Shown: positions 9,315 through 19,768, counted from the stretch's first letter. The stretch is 64,000 bases of DNA from Candidatus Colwellia aromaticivorans (GCF_003333305.1 NZ_QOLD01000066.1:1-64000); one strand, 5' to 3'. Translations and numbers: made by a program. The notes: generated from the sequence alone by a model not told the origin.

Positions 9315-9571
9315 GTTACCTCGAAATACTCGTTTCAGCGAGAATTAAAAGGCTTAGAGGCAAGGCATTGATTGAAGATAATGATTGCTCTCTTATTGAA
9401 ATAAATAACGCAGCATACAAGCCTTTTAAACTCGCCCTGAGGGGATGGCTGAGCAAACTATGCTCTGCGTTGCACCTTTTTTTAAGGAAGCAACCATTAA
9501 TAAAAAGATGCGTCTTGATCATGGATCGCTCAGACATCCTGAAATAGACATTTTGAAGTATCATGAGTATA
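9306..9571. repeat. MITE-like repeat M2 inserted between rnfA and rnfB
   Basis: Both ends begin TATACTCATG when read inward: left at 9306-9338, right as the complement of about 9540-9571. They match over about 33 bp with a few mismatches, up to a shared TTTCAG. The interior shares long stretches with M3, M5 and M6, such as GGCAAGGCATTGATTGAAG and AAACTCGCCCT. It contains no credible gene; the frame at 9316-9564 on the minus strand is repeat sequence. In other gammaproteobacteria rnfA and rnfB normally lie a few bases apart, so this is a clear insertion. Confidence 0.8.
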
Positions 9572-9579
9572 TTTCTGCC

Positions 9580-10161
9580 TTAAATTTTAACTAAGCCTGC
9601 AAAGCCCATAAAGGCTAAAGACATTAGGCCAGCAGTAATCATTGCAATAGCCGCTCCTTTAAAAGGTGTCGGCACATCTGCATTAGTTAATTTTTCTCTC
9701 ATGGCTGAAAACATAATTAGCACCAAAGAAAAACCAACCGCAGCACCAAATCCATAAATAATGGATTCAAAGAAATTATGCTGCAATCTAAGGTTTAATA
9801 AAGCAACACCAAGAACGGCACAATTGGTGGTGATTAATGGGAGAAAAATACCTAGTAAACGATAAAGACTGCTACTTGTTTTATGAACGACCATTTCGGT
9901 AAATTGGACTACGACGGCTATGACTAAAATGAAACTCATCGTGGTTAAATATTCAAGATTCAAAGGTACTAATATATAGGTGGTAACGAGATAACTCAGC
10001 AAAGAAGCTAAGGTCATTACAAAGGTAGTTGCAAATGACATACCTATGGCTGTTTCCGTGCGTGAAGATACCCCCATAAAAGGGCACAAACCAAGGAATT
10101 GCACCAGTACAAAGTTGTTCACCAGTACAGTGCCTATAAGCAGTAGAGCGTAATCAGTCAT
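9580..10161 (-). CDS. rnfA: Rnf/Rsx electron transport complex subunit A
   Basis: Integral membrane subunit of Rnf, paralogous to RnfE and homologous to NqrE. The 193 residues form six hydrophobic segments, with the typical [19 protein letters not shown] near the N-terminus and [18 protein letters not shown] in the middle. The conserved Cys residues of these two half-motifs are those proposed to hold an iron-sulfur centre in the A/E pair. It is the first gene of the operon rnfABCDGE-nth. Its promoter should lie in 10162-10329. No good Shine-Dalgarno sequence precedes the ATG. Confidence 0.96.
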   Translation of the reverse strand: MTDYALLLIGTVLVNNFVLVQFLGLCPFMGVSSRTETAIGMSFATTFVMTLASLLSYLVTTYILVPLNLEYLTTMSFILVIAVVVQFTEMVVHKTSSSLYRLLGIFLPLITTNCAVLGVALLNLRLQHNFFESIIYGFGAAVGFSLVLIMFSAMREKLTNADVPTPFKGAAIAMITAGLMSLAFMGFAGLVKI

Positions 10162-10329
10162 TTGCGTTATATGTTATGATGTTAATTATTAAAAAACTGT
10201 CAGTATTATCCTTTTTTTTCTTACATATAACAACACTAGTGTGGATAGGGTTATTGTTTTTATTTACTTTGCTTGATAAAAACAAACATTCATGTTCGGG
10301 CTTTAAAGTAAATAGTTTTGATTAGACAG

Positions 10330-12261
10330 CTACAACGGTGCTGGTTTACCAATATAAAACCCTTGGCAACCATCAATAAATAACTTTTCTAACATATGTT
10401 TTTCTTCTTGGCTTTCAACACTCTCAGCTAATACATTAATACTTAATCTATGGGCTAAATCTACCATTAGGCGTAAGAAATATTGATTGTTTTTATCATC
10501 GTCAATATCTCGAGTGTAAGAGCTATCCATTTTTATATAATCAGGCGTTAAATCTCTAAAAAATTTAAATGAGGTTAAACCAACACCGAAACGCTCAACA
10601 GTAATTCGTGAACCAACACGGTGTAACATATCGATTAGACGTTTACTTGTTTTGATATTTTGTTGTAAACCGTACTCTGTTATTTCAAAAATTAATAGTG
10701 GGGCAACTTTAGGTTCACGTAATAGTTTACGTTCTAGCCAAATAATAAAGTGTTCATCACTAATACTTCGAGCGCTAATGTTTATACCAAAGCTATGCAT
10801 AAACATGTTTTTGTTAATAATTTGATTAATTGCTGTTTCGATAATAAGCCTATCAACAGCAGTAATTTTATCAAGTTTTTCAGCCATAGCGATAAAAGAC
10901 GCGGTAGGAAGCATTTCATCATTCGAATTAAGGAAACGAGCTAATATTTCACCATAAACCTTATTATTTCTACCATTAGGCTGAATCGGTTGTAGTAATA
11001 AAGTAATCCGCTGATTTTCTAGCACACTATCTATTTCTTGGCGCCAATTTTGGTTGCCGTAGTTAACAGTATTTTTTTGTAATATATCGGTATCTTTTTG
11101 TGAATACCAAGAGTTAGAGCTTTGAGTTTGGGCAACACTCACTCCGGTATCAGCAAAAGCAAGTAATTCACCTAAAGGTTTAGATTTATCAAAACGTACT
11201 AAACCAGAATAGGCTACAGAATCTAGATCTGACTCTTGCTGATACTTATTAAATAATAGGGTTAATTCACTGGTAAATTTTTCTGCCTCTTTTAACTCGA
11301 TATTTGGTAAAATGCAGGCGAAGTCTGAACTATTTAATCTAAAAATATTAGCGTCTGAGTATTCTGAAAGAGCCTTTTTAATAAGGTTAGCGACATGCGA
11401 TATATAATTATCGCCTTCTTTGTAACCATGAATCTGATTTATAGTTTGTAATTCTGAGCAGCGAATTATGATCAAGACACCAAATTGTACCGGACTTTCC
11501 TGAACTACTTGATTTTCATAAAATTGCACAAAGCGGTTACGATTATCAATTTTAGTTAAATGGTCAACATAGGCTTCTTTTTCTAAAGCAATGGTATTTT
11601 CTATTTGTTTTGTCATTAGCTCTTTGATGTCGCTGATACCTTGTTTAAGCTCGGGTATTTCTAATATATCGCAATCAAAACCTGATTTTTCTGTGTCAGA
11701 TTTATTGGGATGATTAATTAAAGCAAGATCATTTTTTATTTGTTGACTAATTATTTTAAATACTGCTTTATGCCTTTTATTACTCATTGTTGCAGCAAAA
11801 ACGACTAAAGAAGATGAGAGAACAATAGAAAATAAAATAAAGCTAACAACTAAAATATATTCACCTGAAAAATCAAGCTGATATTCGACATTTAATCCTA
11901 ACTGCTCGGCTTCATGATTTTTAGACTTTGGTGCGGTCAAAGGTAAAGTTAAACCAGTATCAGAATTTTTATAGTTAAATAAATTTTCACCGGCTTTGTT
12001 AGTTATTATTAAAACGTTGTAATTTGTGGCTTGCTGGAGTGCTTTTGCAATACCTTTAGCAGTGCCTATATTATCATTAGCTGTTACAGCACCATCTGTT
12101 GTTATAGACTGTTTAGTCAATACACTAATTACTTTACTATGCTGCGTAGCTTTATCTTCAAGTAATGAAGAAAGCATTGATAAAGAAAGTGCACTAATAC
12201 ATATAATAAAAATCAATGATAAAATTGCATTTCTTAATAATAATTGGGGAAATGTATACAT
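10330..12261 (-). CDS. csrD: CsrD-like protein with degenerate GGDEF and EAL domains
   Basis: Inner-membrane protein of 643 residues, against 646 in E. coli CsrD. Two membrane segments (about residues 10-32 and 135-157) flank a periplasmic region, followed by a GGDEF domain (about 228-380) and an EAL domain (about 395-640). The GGDEF signature has become NSSDF. In the EAL domain the signature reads EILAR and the normally metal-binding Asp-Asp-Phe reads ERF, so neither c-di-GMP synthesis nor hydrolysis is expected. This pattern is that of CsrD (MshH in vibrios), which promotes RNase E decay of the CsrB/CsrC sRNAs. Assignment to CsrD rests on architecture and degeneracy; another inactive GGDEF-EAL protein is possible. 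The ribosome site is poor (GGAG about 15 nt upstream). Confidence 0.72.
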   Translation of the reverse strand: MYTFPQLLLRNAILSLIFIICISALSLSMLSSLLEDKATQHSKVISVLTKQSITTDGAVTANDNIGTAKGIAKALQQATNYNVLIITNKAGENLFNYKNSDTGLTLPLTAPKSKNHEAEQLGLNVEYQLDFSGEYILVVSFILFSIVLSSSLVVFAATMSNKRHKAVFKIISQQIKNDLALINHPNKSDTEKSGFDCDILEIPELKQGISDIKELMTKQIENTIALEKEAYVDHLTKIDNRNRFVQFYENQVVQESPVQFGVLIIIRCSELQTINQIHGYKEGDNYISHVANLIKKALSEYSDANIFRLNSSDFACILPNIELKEAEKFTSELTLLFNKYQQESDLDSVAYSGLVRFDKSKPLGELLAFADTGVSVAQTQSSNSWYSQKDTDILQKNTVNYGNQNWRQEIDSVLENQRITLLLQPIQPNGRNNKVYGEILARFLNSNDEMLPTASFIAMAEKLDKITAVDRLIIETAINQIINKNMFMHSFGINISARSISDEHFIIWLERKLLREPKVAPLLIFEITEYGLQQNIKTSKRLIDMLHRVGSRITVERFGVGLTSFKFFRDLTPDYIKMDSSYTRDIDDDKNNQYFLRLMVDLAHRLSINVLAESVESQEEKHMLEKLFIDGCQGFYIGKPAPL

Positions 12262-12463
12262 GTCGAGTTAAATTGCTCCGCAAAAAATTAACCGCACTAA
12301 TTTGAAACTAATTGAATTAATGTCAGCACCTATAAAAGTGTTTATAGCACGATTGTTTACGCTATACTAACTGATTGTAAAGCATAAGTTAATTTTTACC
12401 ATTAATTCTAGTATTGTAAACCACGCCAATTACTTATTCTTTTACTATATTGTCTATTCAGGC

Positions 12464-12492
12464 TTGCGCTTATGGCTTTGTCGCTATATAAT
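12464..12492 (+). promoter_or_regulatory. Strong sigma-70 promoter upstream of the rimP-nusA-infB operon
   Basis: A -35 TTGCGC at 12464-12469 and a perfect -10 TATAAT at 12487-12492 are separated by exactly 17 bp. A G/C-containing stretch (CGCGG) follows, as at stable-RNA and ribosomal promoters. Transcription would start near 12499. Confidence 0.7.
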
Positions 12493-12498
12493 TCGCGG

Positions 12499-12666
12499 TG
12501 CTCAATTTATGCTTGTAGGCAAAATTAAGTACGTAGCAAGATGTCACTGAGGATTTACCTATTTTAGTGGGTAACTCTATTCTTGTTGCTAGTACTAATA
12601 GTAAACCTAATACGGTGATGCTATTTGTATGGGGTCAGTGATAGGCCCCGCGTAAGGGGCTTTTTT
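12499..12666 (+). ncRNA. Candidate small RNA or attenuated leader upstream of rimP
   Basis: Between the strong promoter and an intrinsic terminator (stem GCCCC/GGGGC at 12645-12660, then six T) lie about 165 nt with no open reading frame and no tRNA features. In E. coli the same operon begins with the tRNA gene metY; no tRNA is visible here. The transcript could be a free sRNA, or a leader that controls read-through into rimP. It has no recognisable Rfam-type consensus that I know. Confidence 0.4.
12645..12666 (+). terminator. Intrinsic terminator in the rimP leader (first)
   Basis: A five-base-pair GC-only stem (GCCCC, loop GCGTAA, GGGGC) is followed by TTTTTT. Confidence 0.7.
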
Positions 12667-12723
12667 GTTTATGGTGTTAGATTAACAAATCACTGTATGC
12701 AAAATATACAGCAAAATAACGCT

Positions 12724-12743
12724 GGGCTATAAGCCCTTTTTTT
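12724..12743 (+). terminator. Second terminator-like hairpin in the rimP leader
   Basis: GGGCT, a three-base loop and AGCCC are followed by seven T. Together with the terminator 60 bp upstream it would strongly limit read-through into rimP unless antitermination operates. Confidence 0.6.
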
Positions 12744-12818
12744 GTACCTAAAATTTTATTTTAAAAGAAATAGTTAACTAATTCTTAGCTCTTTCTTCAT
12801 CCTAACAGGAGAAAACGA

Positions 12819-13274
12819 TTGGCTAAATTTGAACAAAAATTAACTGACATGCTTCGCCCCGCTGTGGCTGAAACAGGTAAAGAATTACTCGGTGTTGAGT
12901 TTATCAGTGCGGGTAATAATTCAGTTTTACGTTTGTTTATTGACCATGAGAATGGTATCAATGTCGATGATTGTGCAGAAGTAAGTCGTCAAGTTGGCGC
13001 TATTTTAGATGTAGAAGATCCAATAAGTAGTGAATATAATTTAGAAGTTTCATCCCCTGGCGTTGATAGACCGTTATTTGAATTAGCGCATTTTAAAACA
13101 GTGGTTGGTGAAACGGTCAATGTGAAATTATCGATGCCATTAAATGGTCGTCGAAAATTTAAAGGCACTTTAGTTGCCATAGAAAATGACACATTAATAG
13201 TAACTGTAGATGGCATAGATTACGAACTTGTTATCAATAATGTAGACAAAGCAAACCTTGTCGCGAAACTTTAG
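12819..13274 (+). CDS. rimP: Ribosome maturation factor RimP
   Basis: Small cytoplasmic protein needed for maturation of the 30S ribosomal subunit. The 151 residues match the usual length, with the conserved central region DDCAEVSRQVGAILD and the adjacent YNLEVSSPGVDRPLF. The start is TTG at 12819, preceded by AGGAG eight bases upstream; no ATG fits. It is the first coding gene of the rimP-nusA-infB-rbfA-truB-rpsO-pnp series and lies behind a leader with two terminator-like hairpins. Confidence 0.95.
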   Translation: MAKFEQKLTDMLRPAVAETGKELLGVEFISAGNNSVLRLFIDHENGINVDDCAEVSRQVGAILDVEDPISSEYNLEVSSPGVDRPLFELAHFKTVVGETVNVKLSMPLNGRRKFKGTLVAIENDTLIVTVDGIDYELVINNVDKANLVAKL

Positions 13275-13456
13275 AAAAAATTAAGTAACAAATATATATT
13301 TAAGTTTAATAGCAGTAGTTGTTTAGCTTCTAGCCATATAATTTAATTTACAGGACAAAACGCAGGCTGACTTAAGTCAAACTGTTAATTGGACGAATAA
13401 GTTGGTTTATACGGCAACAAGATAAATAGTTACCTAAAAAGTAAGGCTAAAGAAAC

Positions 13457-14953
13457 ATGAGTAAAGAGATATTACTGGTTGTTGATGCTGTATCAAATGA
13501 AAAGGCATTACCCCGTGAAAGTATTTTTGAAGCAATGGAAACTGCTTTAGAAACTGCGACCAAGAAAAAATATGATGGCGATATTATCGTTCGTGTTTGT
13601 ATTGATCGTATTACCGGTGAATTTGACACTTTTCGCCGTTGGTTAATCATTGCAGACAGCGATGAGCCTATGGAAAATCCTTACGCTGAAATTAGTTTAG
13701 CGGCCGCTCAATATGAGGATCCTGAATTAAATGTGGGTGATTATTCTGAAGATCAAATTGAATCAGTTACCTTTGATCGCGTAACTACGCAAACCGCTAA
13801 GCAAGTTATTGTACAGAAGATTCGTGAAGCTGAGCGCGCTTTAGTTGTTGATGCATACCAAGATCAAGTCGGTGAGTTAGTTACCGGTGTAGTGAAAAAA
13901 TCTAGTCGTGAAAGCGTTATTTTAGATTTAGGTAATAATGCTGAAGCGATTATTTATCGTGATGACATGTTACCGCGCGAAACATTTCGTCCTGGTGATA
14001 GAGTGCGTGGTTTATTATATGAAATTAAACCTGAAGCACGTGGCGCACAATTATTGGTGAGCCGTACCAAACCTGAAATGTTAATTGAGCTATTTCGTGT
14101 TGAAGTGCCAGAAATTGGCGAAGAAATGTTAGAAATTAAAGGCGCAGCACGCGATCCTGGTTCACGCGCTAAAATTGCTGTTAAAAGCAACGACAAACGC
14201 ATTGATCCTGTTGGTGCTTGTGTGGGTATGCGTGGTTCACGTGTACAAGCCGTTTCGGGTGAATTAGGCGGTGAACGTGTTGATATCGTGTTATATGACG
14301 ACAATGTTGCTCAGTATGTAATTAACGCTATGTCCCCTGCAGAAGTTGCTTCAATTATTGTTGATGAAGACAAAGGCACGATGGATATTGCCGTTGAAGA
14401 AGGTAACTTAGCTATGGCCATTGGCCGTAGTGGTCAAAACATTCGTTTAGCAAGTCAGTTAACTGGCTGGGAACTAAATGTAATGACTGTTGCTGATATG
14501 AAAGAAAAGCATCAAGCAGAGAATGATAAAGTATTAAATTTATTTATCGAAAAGTTAGATCTTGATGAAGATTTCGCTACATTACTATCTGATGAAGGTT
14601 TCACTTCATTAGAAGAAATAGCTTATGTGCCAGCAGAAGAAATGCTTAAAATTGATGGTTTGACTGAAGAAATTGTTGAAGAGCTAAGAGAACGAGCTAA
14701 AGAAGCGTTAACGACACAAGCACTTGCTAGTGAAGAAACGTTAGAGGGCGCAGAGCCCGCTGCTGATTTATTAGCGCTTGACGGTTTAGAACGTCATTTA
14801 GCATTCGTTTTAGCAAGTCGTGGTGTGAAAACACTAGAAGACTTAGCTGAACAAGGCATTGATGAAATAAGCGATATTGAAGAATTAACTGAAACCAAAG
14901 CGGGCGAGCTAATTATGGCTGCACGTAACATTTGTTGGTTTAACGAAGAATAA
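13457..14953 (+). CDS. nusA: Transcription termination/antitermination factor NusA
   Basis: RNA polymerase-binding factor that modulates pausing, termination and antitermination. Protein of 498 residues (E. coli 495): N-terminal polymerase-binding domain (1-125), S1 domain (about 135-200, with [10 protein letters not shown]), two KH domains (about 230-345, with [12 protein letters not shown] and [13 protein letters not shown]), and two acidic C-terminal repeats (from about 365 and 440) typical of gammaproteobacteria. The gene is 180 bp downstream of rimP, and the intervening DNA holds no hairpin I can support. infB follows after 23 bp. Confidence 0.98.
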   Translation: MSKEILLVVDAVSNEKALPRESIFEAMETALETATKKKYDGDIIVRVCIDRITGEFDTFRRWLIIADSDEPMENPYAEISLAAAQYEDPELNVGDYSEDQIESVTFDRVTTQTAKQVIVQKIREAERALVVDAYQDQVGELVTGVVKKSSRESVILDLGNNAEAIIYRDDMLPRETFRPGDRVRGLLYEIKPEARGAQLLVSRTKPEMLIELFRVEVPEIGEEMLEIKGAARDPGSRAKIAVKSNDKRIDPVGACVGMRGSRVQAVSGELGGERVDIVLYDDNVAQYVINAMSPAEVASIIVDEDKGTMDIAVEEGNLAMAIGRSGQNIRLASQLTGWELNVMTVADMKEKHQAENDKVLNLFIEKLDLDEDFATLLSDEGFTSLEEIAYVPAEEMLKIDGLTEEIVEELRERAKEALTTQALASEETLEGAEPAADLLALDGLERHLAFVLASRGVKTLEDLAEQGIDEISDIEELTETKAGELIMAARNICWFNEE

Positions 14954-14976
14954 TTAACACCGGGAGAATAGTGTAA

Positions 14977-17658
14977 ATGGCAGATATAACTGTAGCAGAG
15001 CTTGCCAACGAAATAGGTACACCGGTGGAGCGTTTAGTGAGCCAATTGGCTGACTCAGGCGTGAATAAATCGGCAACCGATGCTATTTCGCAAGACGAAA
15101 AAGAAGCGTTGTTAGGACATTTGAAAAAGCAACATGGCGATAACTCAGCCGCAAAGCCGAGCAAATTAACGCTAAATCGTAAAACTAAGTCTACATTGAC
15201 TATGGGACACGGTAGTAAAGCTAAATCGGTTAATGTTGAAGTACGTAAAAAACGTACTTACGTGAAACGTAGCGAGCTAGAAGAACAACAAATTGCCGAA
15301 GCAGCAGAAAAAGCCGAAGCAGAAGCAACAGCAAAAGCAGATGCGTTAGCATTAGTGAAAGCAGAAGCAGCAGCGAAAGAAGCTGAAAATGCTAAAGCGG
15401 TAGCGGTAGCAAAAGCCGAAGTTGAAGCTGAGCGTAAAGCAGCAGCTAAAATTGAAGCAGCAGAAAAAGCCAAACAAGTGGCTGCTGATAAAGCGAAGAA
15501 TCCTGATAAAGCACCTGTTGCTAAAGTTGAAGAAACAGAAGAAGCCAAACGACTTCGTTTAGCACAAGAGCAAGAAGTAGCGGCTAAAATTGAAGCAGAA
15601 GCTAAAGAAGCGGCAGAAGCGGCTAGAAAATTAGCGGAAGAAAATGAATCGCGCTGGAAAGAACAAGAAGAAGAGCGTAAAGCGAAAGAAAAAGAAGTCG
15701 TTCATGTTACTTCTTCTAAATATGCGCAAGAAGCTGAAGATAAAGTTGATGCTGCTGATGAAGGCGCAGGCCGTCGTCGTAAGAAGAAAAAATCTTCAAC
15801 AGATAAAAATGCCCGTGGCGGACGTAATGCCCGTGGCGGACGTAAGCAAACATTATCTGCACCACAAAGTTTAAAACATGGCTTTACTAAGCCAGTTGAA
15901 ACTAAATTAAATGATATTCGCATTGGTGAAACTATTTCTGTTGCTGAACTAGCTAATAAAATGGCTAAGAAAGGCGCTGAAGTTGTTAAAGTGATGTTTA
16001 AATTAGGTGCAATGGCAACCATTAACCAAGTAATTGACCAAGAAACAGCAGCTTTAGTTGCTGAAGAAATGGGCTTTGAAGTGGTGTTAGTTAAAGAGAA
16101 TGCCTTAGAAGAAGCGGTACTAGCTGATCGTAGTCATACTGGTGAAGCGGTAACTCGTGCGCCAGTTGTGACTATCATGGGTCACGTTGACCATGGTAAA
16201 ACATCACTACTTGATCACATTCGTGAAGCGAAAGTAGCTGACGGTGAAGCGGGTGGTATTACTCAGCATATCGGTGCTTATCATGTGGAAACAGGTCATG
16301 GCATGATCACATTCTTAGATACTCCAGGACATGCTGCCTTTACGTCAATGCGTTCACGTGGTGCTAAAGCAACTGATATTGTTATCATTGTTGTTGCCGC
16401 TGATGATGGTGTAATGCCACAAACAATTGAAGCAATTCAACATGCGAAAGCGTCAGATGCACCAATTATCATTGCCGTAAACAAGATGGATAAAGAAAGC
16501 GCTGATCCAGATCGTGTTAAAAGTGAATTGTCACAACACGATGTGCTTTCAGAAGAGTGGGGCGGTGATGTTCAATTCTGTCATGTTTCAGCTAAAACTG
16601 GTTTAGGTATTGAAGAACTACTTGATGCTATATTGTTACAATCTGAAGTATTAGAGCTAACTGCTGTTGTTGATAAAATGGCAAGTGGTGTTGTGGTTGA
16701 GTCTAAATTAGATAAAGGCCGTGGCCCAGTAGCAACCGTACTGGTACAAGAAGGTACTTTAAAGCAAGGTGATATTGTACTTTGTGGTTTAGAGTATGGC
16801 CGTGTACGAGCTATGCGTGATGAAAACGGCAAAACGATTCAATCAGCAGGCCCTTCAATTCCCGTTGAGGTTATTGGCTTAAGTGGTGTACCTATTTCAG
16901 GTGATGAAGCAACGGTTGTTAAAGATGAGAAAAAAGCGCGTGAAGTCGCGTTGTTCCGTCAAGGTAAGTTCCGTGATATTAAGCTGGCTCGTCAACAAAA
17001 AGCTAAGTTAGAAAACATGTTTGCTAGTATGGCCGAAGGCGAAATATCAGAAGTTAACGTAGTCATTAAATCTGATGTTCAAGGCTCACTTGAAGCAATC
17101 TCTGATTCACTATTGAAACTTTCTACAGATGAAGTGAAAGTGAAAATTGTTGGTTCAGGTGTTGGTGCTATCACTGAAACTGATGCAACATTAGCTGCCG
17201 CTTCTAATGCCATCGTTGTTGGTTTTAATGTTCGTGCAGATGCTTCTGCTCGTAAAGTGATTGAATCAGAAAACATCGACTTACGTTACTACAGTGTTAT
17301 CTACGCTTTAATCGATGAAGTTAAACAAGCGATGAGCGGTATGTTAGCGCCAGAATTCAAGCAAGAGATCATTGGTCTTGCTCAAGTTCGTGATGTATTC
17401 AAATCACCTAAAATTGGCGCAATTGCTGGTTGTATGGTTACTGAAGGTATTATCAAGCGTTCAGCACCAATTCGTGTATTGCGTGAAAACGTGGTTATTT
17501 ACGAAGGTGAACTTGAATCACTACGTCGCTTTAAAGACGATGTACAAGAAGTTCGTAACGGTATTGAATGTGGTATCGGTGTGAAGAACTACAATGATGT
17601 ACGCGTAGGCGACCAAATCGAAGTTTTCGAAACCGTAGAAATTAAACGTACGCTGTAA
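14977..17658 (+). CDS. infB: Translation initiation factor IF-2
   Basis: GTPase that delivers initiator fMet-tRNA to the 30S subunit and promotes subunit joining. Protein of 893 residues: an N-terminal IF2_N domain (1-50), a long Ala/Glu/Lys-rich coiled region (about 100-260), a second IF2_N-like segment (about 310-365), then the G domain with GHVDHGKT at 402-409, DTPGH at 448-452 and NKMD at 502-505, followed by domains II-IV. The linker carries a perfect 18-bp tandem duplication at 15808-15843, encoding NARGGR twice. The order nusA-infB-rbfA is conserved. A CACCGGGAG-type ribosome site precedes the ATG. Confidence 0.98.
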   Translation: MADITVAELANEIGTPVERLVSQLADSGVNKSATDAISQDEKEALLGHLKKQHGDNSAAKPSKLTLNRKTKSTLTMGHGSKAKSVNVEVRKKRTYVKRSELEEQQIAEAAEKAEAEATAKADALALVKAEAAAKEAENAKAVAVAKAEVEAERKAAAKIEAAEKAKQVAADKAKNPDKAPVAKVEETEEAKRLRLAQEQEVAAKIEAEAKEAAEAARKLAEENESRWKEQEEERKAKEKEVVHVTSSKYAQEAEDKVDAADEGAGRRRKKKKSSTDKNARGGRNARGGRKQTLSAPQSLKHGFTKPVETKLNDIRIGETISVAELANKMAKKGAEVVKVMFKLGAMATINQVIDQETAALVAEEMGFEVVLVKENALEEAVLADRSHTGEAVTRAPVVTIMGHVDHGKTSLLDHIREAKVADGEAGGITQHIGAYHVETGHGMITFLDTPGHAAFTSMRSRGAKATDIVIIVVAADDGVMPQTIEAIQHAKASDAPIIIAVNKMDKESADPDRVKSELSQHDVLSEEWGGDVQFCHVSAKTGLGIEELLDAILLQSEVLELTAVVDKMASGVVVESKLDKGRGPVATVLVQEGTLKQGDIVLCGLEYGRVRAMRDENGKTIQSAGPSIPVEVIGLSGVPISGDEATVVKDEKKAREVALFRQGKFRDIKLARQQKAKLENMFASMAEGEISEVNVVIKSDVQGSLEAISDSLLKLSTDEVKVKIVGSGVGAITETDATLAAASNAIVVGFNVRADASARKVIESENIDLRYYSVIYALIDEVKQAMSGMLAPEFKQEIIGLAQVRDVFKSPKIGAIAGCMVTEGIIKRSAPIRVLRENVVIYEGELESLRRFKDDVQEVRNGIECGIGVKNYNDVRVGDQIEVFETVEIKRTL

Positions 17659-17801
17659 CTTTATATCTTTGCTAATGTCATCGATAGCGGCATTGGAAGT
17701 ACTCATTGACATTCGTCAACTCCGTGCATCCGCTTTGCTTTCGAAGTCATTAGCTTCAATCTAAAGCAACAGATAGTAGAATATTTTACTACAATTATAT
17801 T

Positions 17802-17824
17802 AAAGGGACTGATGTCCCTTTTTT
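17802..17824 (+). terminator. Intrinsic terminator between infB and rbfA
   Basis: AAAGGGAC, a TGAT loop and GTCCCTTT run into a T stretch. It would end or attenuate transcripts that begin upstream of infB before rbfA. Confidence 0.7.
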
Positions 17825-17867
17825 GTTAATAGATAGTCAGTTTCAAGAGAAAGATAAGAGAAAAATT

Positions 17868-18284
17868 ATGGCTAGAGAATACGCCCGTACTGACCGAGTA
17901 GGTCAGCAAATCCAAAAAGAAATCGCGATTATTTTAATGCGCGAAATTAAAGATCCGCGCTTAAGTATGACGACAGTATCCGCTGTGGAAGTTACTCGCG
18001 ATTTAGCTTATGCAAAAGTATTTGTCACTTTCTTTAATGACAATGCTGACGAAATTAAAGCGTCACTTGAAGTATTAGCTGATGCAGAAGGCTATATTCG
18101 CTCATTATTAGGAAAGCGATTACGTGCGCGTATTATGCCGCATTTACGTTTTGTTTATGATAGTTCAATGAGTGAAGGCGTTCGTATGAGCGCCTTAGTT
18201 GATCAAGCCGTCGCCAGTGATAAAAGTACTGATTCGCAAGCAGACGATGAATCAAATGATGATAGTGAGCAGGGTGAGTCATAA
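17868..18284 (+). CDS. rbfA: Ribosome-binding factor A
   Basis: Cold-shock-associated 30S maturation factor that binds helix 1 of 16S rRNA. About 138 residues with the KH-like core, including [19 protein letters not shown] near the N-terminus and [17 protein letters not shown] in the middle, and an acidic C-terminal tail. The frame opens upstream at 17823, but that part overlaps the terminator; the ATG at 17868 begins the family-typical [11 protein letters not shown] and follows an AAGAG. The stop codon is immediately followed by the ATG of truB, suggesting coupling. Confidence 0.95.
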   Translation: MAREYARTDRVGQQIQKEIAIILMREIKDPRLSMTTVSAVEVTRDLAYAKVFVTFFNDNADEIKASLEVLADAEGYIRSLLGKRLRARIMPHLRFVYDSSMSEGVRMSALVDQAVASDKSTDSQADDESNDDSEQGES

Positions 18285-19232
18285 ATGGCTAAACGTAGAA
18301 AAGGTCGCCAAATTAATGGTGTTCTGTTACTAGATAAGCCGCATGGTTTGTCATCAAATCATGCCTTACAAACTGTAAAACGACTTTATTTTGCTCAAAA
18401 AGCAGGTCACACGGGGGCATTAGATCCTCTGGCAACAGGTATGTTACCCATTTGTTTAGGTGAAGGGACTAAGTTTTCACAGTACTTACTTGATACAGAT
18501 AAAACTTATCAAGTAACGGCAAAACTTGGTATCCGTACCACGACCAGTGATGCAGGCGGTGAAGTTGTTAGCGAAAAGAAAGTGACTGTTTCGAATGATC
18601 AATTGACACAAGCACTTGATACTTTTAGAGGAACAACGCAGCAAGTACCGTCAATGTACTCTGCACTTAAACATCAAGGTAGACCCTTGTATAAATATGC
18701 CCGAGAAGGCATTGAAGTACCTCGGGAATCACGTGATATTACCGTTTTTTCTTTAGAGCTATTGCGTTTTGAGCACGATGAAGTTGAACTGAATATACAC
18801 GTATCTAAAGGTACTTATATTCGAACGATTATTGATGATTTAGGTGAGCTATTGGGCTGTGGTGCACATGTGTCTAATTTGAGACGGTTAGCCGTAGGCA
18901 GTTACCCTATTGAAAAAATGGTCACCTTGCCTGAATTAGAAGCCTTATTAGAACAAGCTATCGAACAAGATATCACACCATCAGAATTACTCGACCCATT
19001 GTTACTTCCGATGCAAAGTGCAGTAACGGGTATGCCAGTGGTTTATGTTGATGATGTGTCAGCTAATTTCCTACGTCATGGTAACCCAGTACGAGCCTAT
19101 AAAGCGCCGGCAGAAGGAAGTATTCAGGTCTATCTTGGTGAAGATGAACATGATGAAAATGCTGAGTTTATTGGTGTTGGCTTCATTAATGACGATGGCC
19201 AATTAGCGCCGAAACGCATTGTTGTAGTATAG
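18285..19232 (+). CDS. truB: tRNA pseudouridine-55 synthase
   Basis: Converts U55 to pseudouridine in the T-loop of elongator tRNAs. Protein of 315 residues, as in E. coli (314). The catalytic Asp47 sits in [12 protein letters not shown], and other family segments are [19 protein letters not shown] and [13 protein letters not shown]. The C-terminal extension is also conserved. The gene directly abuts rbfA. The next gene, rpsO, has its own promoter. Confidence 0.97.
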   Translation: MAKRRKGRQINGVLLLDKPHGLSSNHALQTVKRLYFAQKAGHTGALDPLATGMLPICLGEGTKFSQYLLDTDKTYQVTAKLGIRTTTSDAGGEVVSEKKVTVSNDQLTQALDTFRGTTQQVPSMYSALKHQGRPLYKYAREGIEVPRESRDITVFSLELLRFEHDEVELNIHVSKGTYIRTIIDDLGELLGCGAHVSNLRRLAVGSYPIEKMVTLPELEALLEQAIEQDITPSELLDPLLLPMQSAVTGMPVVYVDDVSANFLRHGNPVRAYKAPAEGSIQVYLGEDEHDENAEFIGVGFINDDGQLAPKRIVVV

Positions 19233-19312
19233 CTTTTAATCAACTACTGAGGTTTCAGGGGTACTTGATATTTAACCCCCCTAATATTTATAACAAGTGT
19301 ATAGATTTTTAG

Positions 19313-19340
19313 TTGCATTTTAGCTGCGCCCTGATAGAAT
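19313..19340 (+). promoter_or_regulatory. Promoter of rpsO
   Basis: TTGCAT at 19313-19318 and TAGAAT at 19335-19340 are separated by 16 bp, followed by ACGCGC. This fits a sigma-70 promoter about 100 bp upstream of the rpsO start. Confidence 0.6.
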
Positions 19341-19449
19341 ACGCGCTCTTTCGTTACCTACGCTGAATTAGTGTTTGGCACAGGTAGAATTTTAATAACT
19401 CAAACTAATGTTTATTCATAGAATTGAGTTTACACACTAAGGATTTATT

Positions 19450-19719
19450 ATGTCTTTAAATGCTACAGAAAAAGCAGCAATCGTTGCAGAATATGCTCAA
19501 AAAGAAGGTGATACAGGTTCACCAGAAGTACAAGTTGCTTTGTTAACTACACAAATCAACCATTTACAAGGTCACTTCAAAGAGCACATCCATGATCACC
19601 ATTCACGTCGTGGTTTATTACGTATGGTTGCACAACGTCGTAAATTACTAGATTACTTAAACGGTAAAAACGTTGAACGTTATACTGCGTTAATCGGTAA
19701 ATTAGGTCTACGTCGTTAA
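19450..19719 (+). CDS. rpsO: 30S ribosomal protein S15
   Basis: Primary 16S rRNA-binding protein of the 30S platform. The 89 residues are the usual length, with the conserved [20 protein letters not shown] and [21 protein letters not shown]. The gene has its own promoter and a strong terminator, and pnp follows, as in E. coli. The leader of about 110 nt could hold the S15 autoregulatory structure; I did not resolve a pseudoknot. Confidence 0.98.
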   Translation: MSLNATEKAAIVAEYAQKEGDTGSPEVQVALLTTQINHLQGHFKEHIHDHHSRRGLLRMVAQRRKLLDYLNGKNVERYTALIGKLGLRR

Positions 19720-19743
19720 TCATTTGTTTAATCAAATGATATG

Positions 19744-19768
19744 AAAAAGGAGCCATTGGCTCCTTTTT
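19744..19768 (+). terminator. Intrinsic terminator after rpsO
   Basis: AAAAAGGAGCC, a three-base loop and GGCTCCTTTTT form a perfect hairpin with A and T flanks, so it could work in either direction. Confidence 0.85.

Noticed and set aside
9316-9564. 82-codon frame on the minus strand between rnfA and rnfB
   Set aside because: It lies entirely within MITE M2, and its hairpin-rich sequence is shared with non-coding copies elsewhere.
10330-12261. Active diguanylate cyclase/phosphodiesterase
   Set aside because: Both signature motifs have lost key residues.
12499-12666. Degenerate tRNA at the metY position
   Set aside because: No T-loop consensus and no cloverleaf could be drawn; only promoter and terminator are convincing.
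15258-15548. 96-codon minus-strand frame opposite infB
   Set aside because: It is an antisense shadow of the Ala/Glu/Lys-rich IF-2 linker; low complexity explains the open frame.
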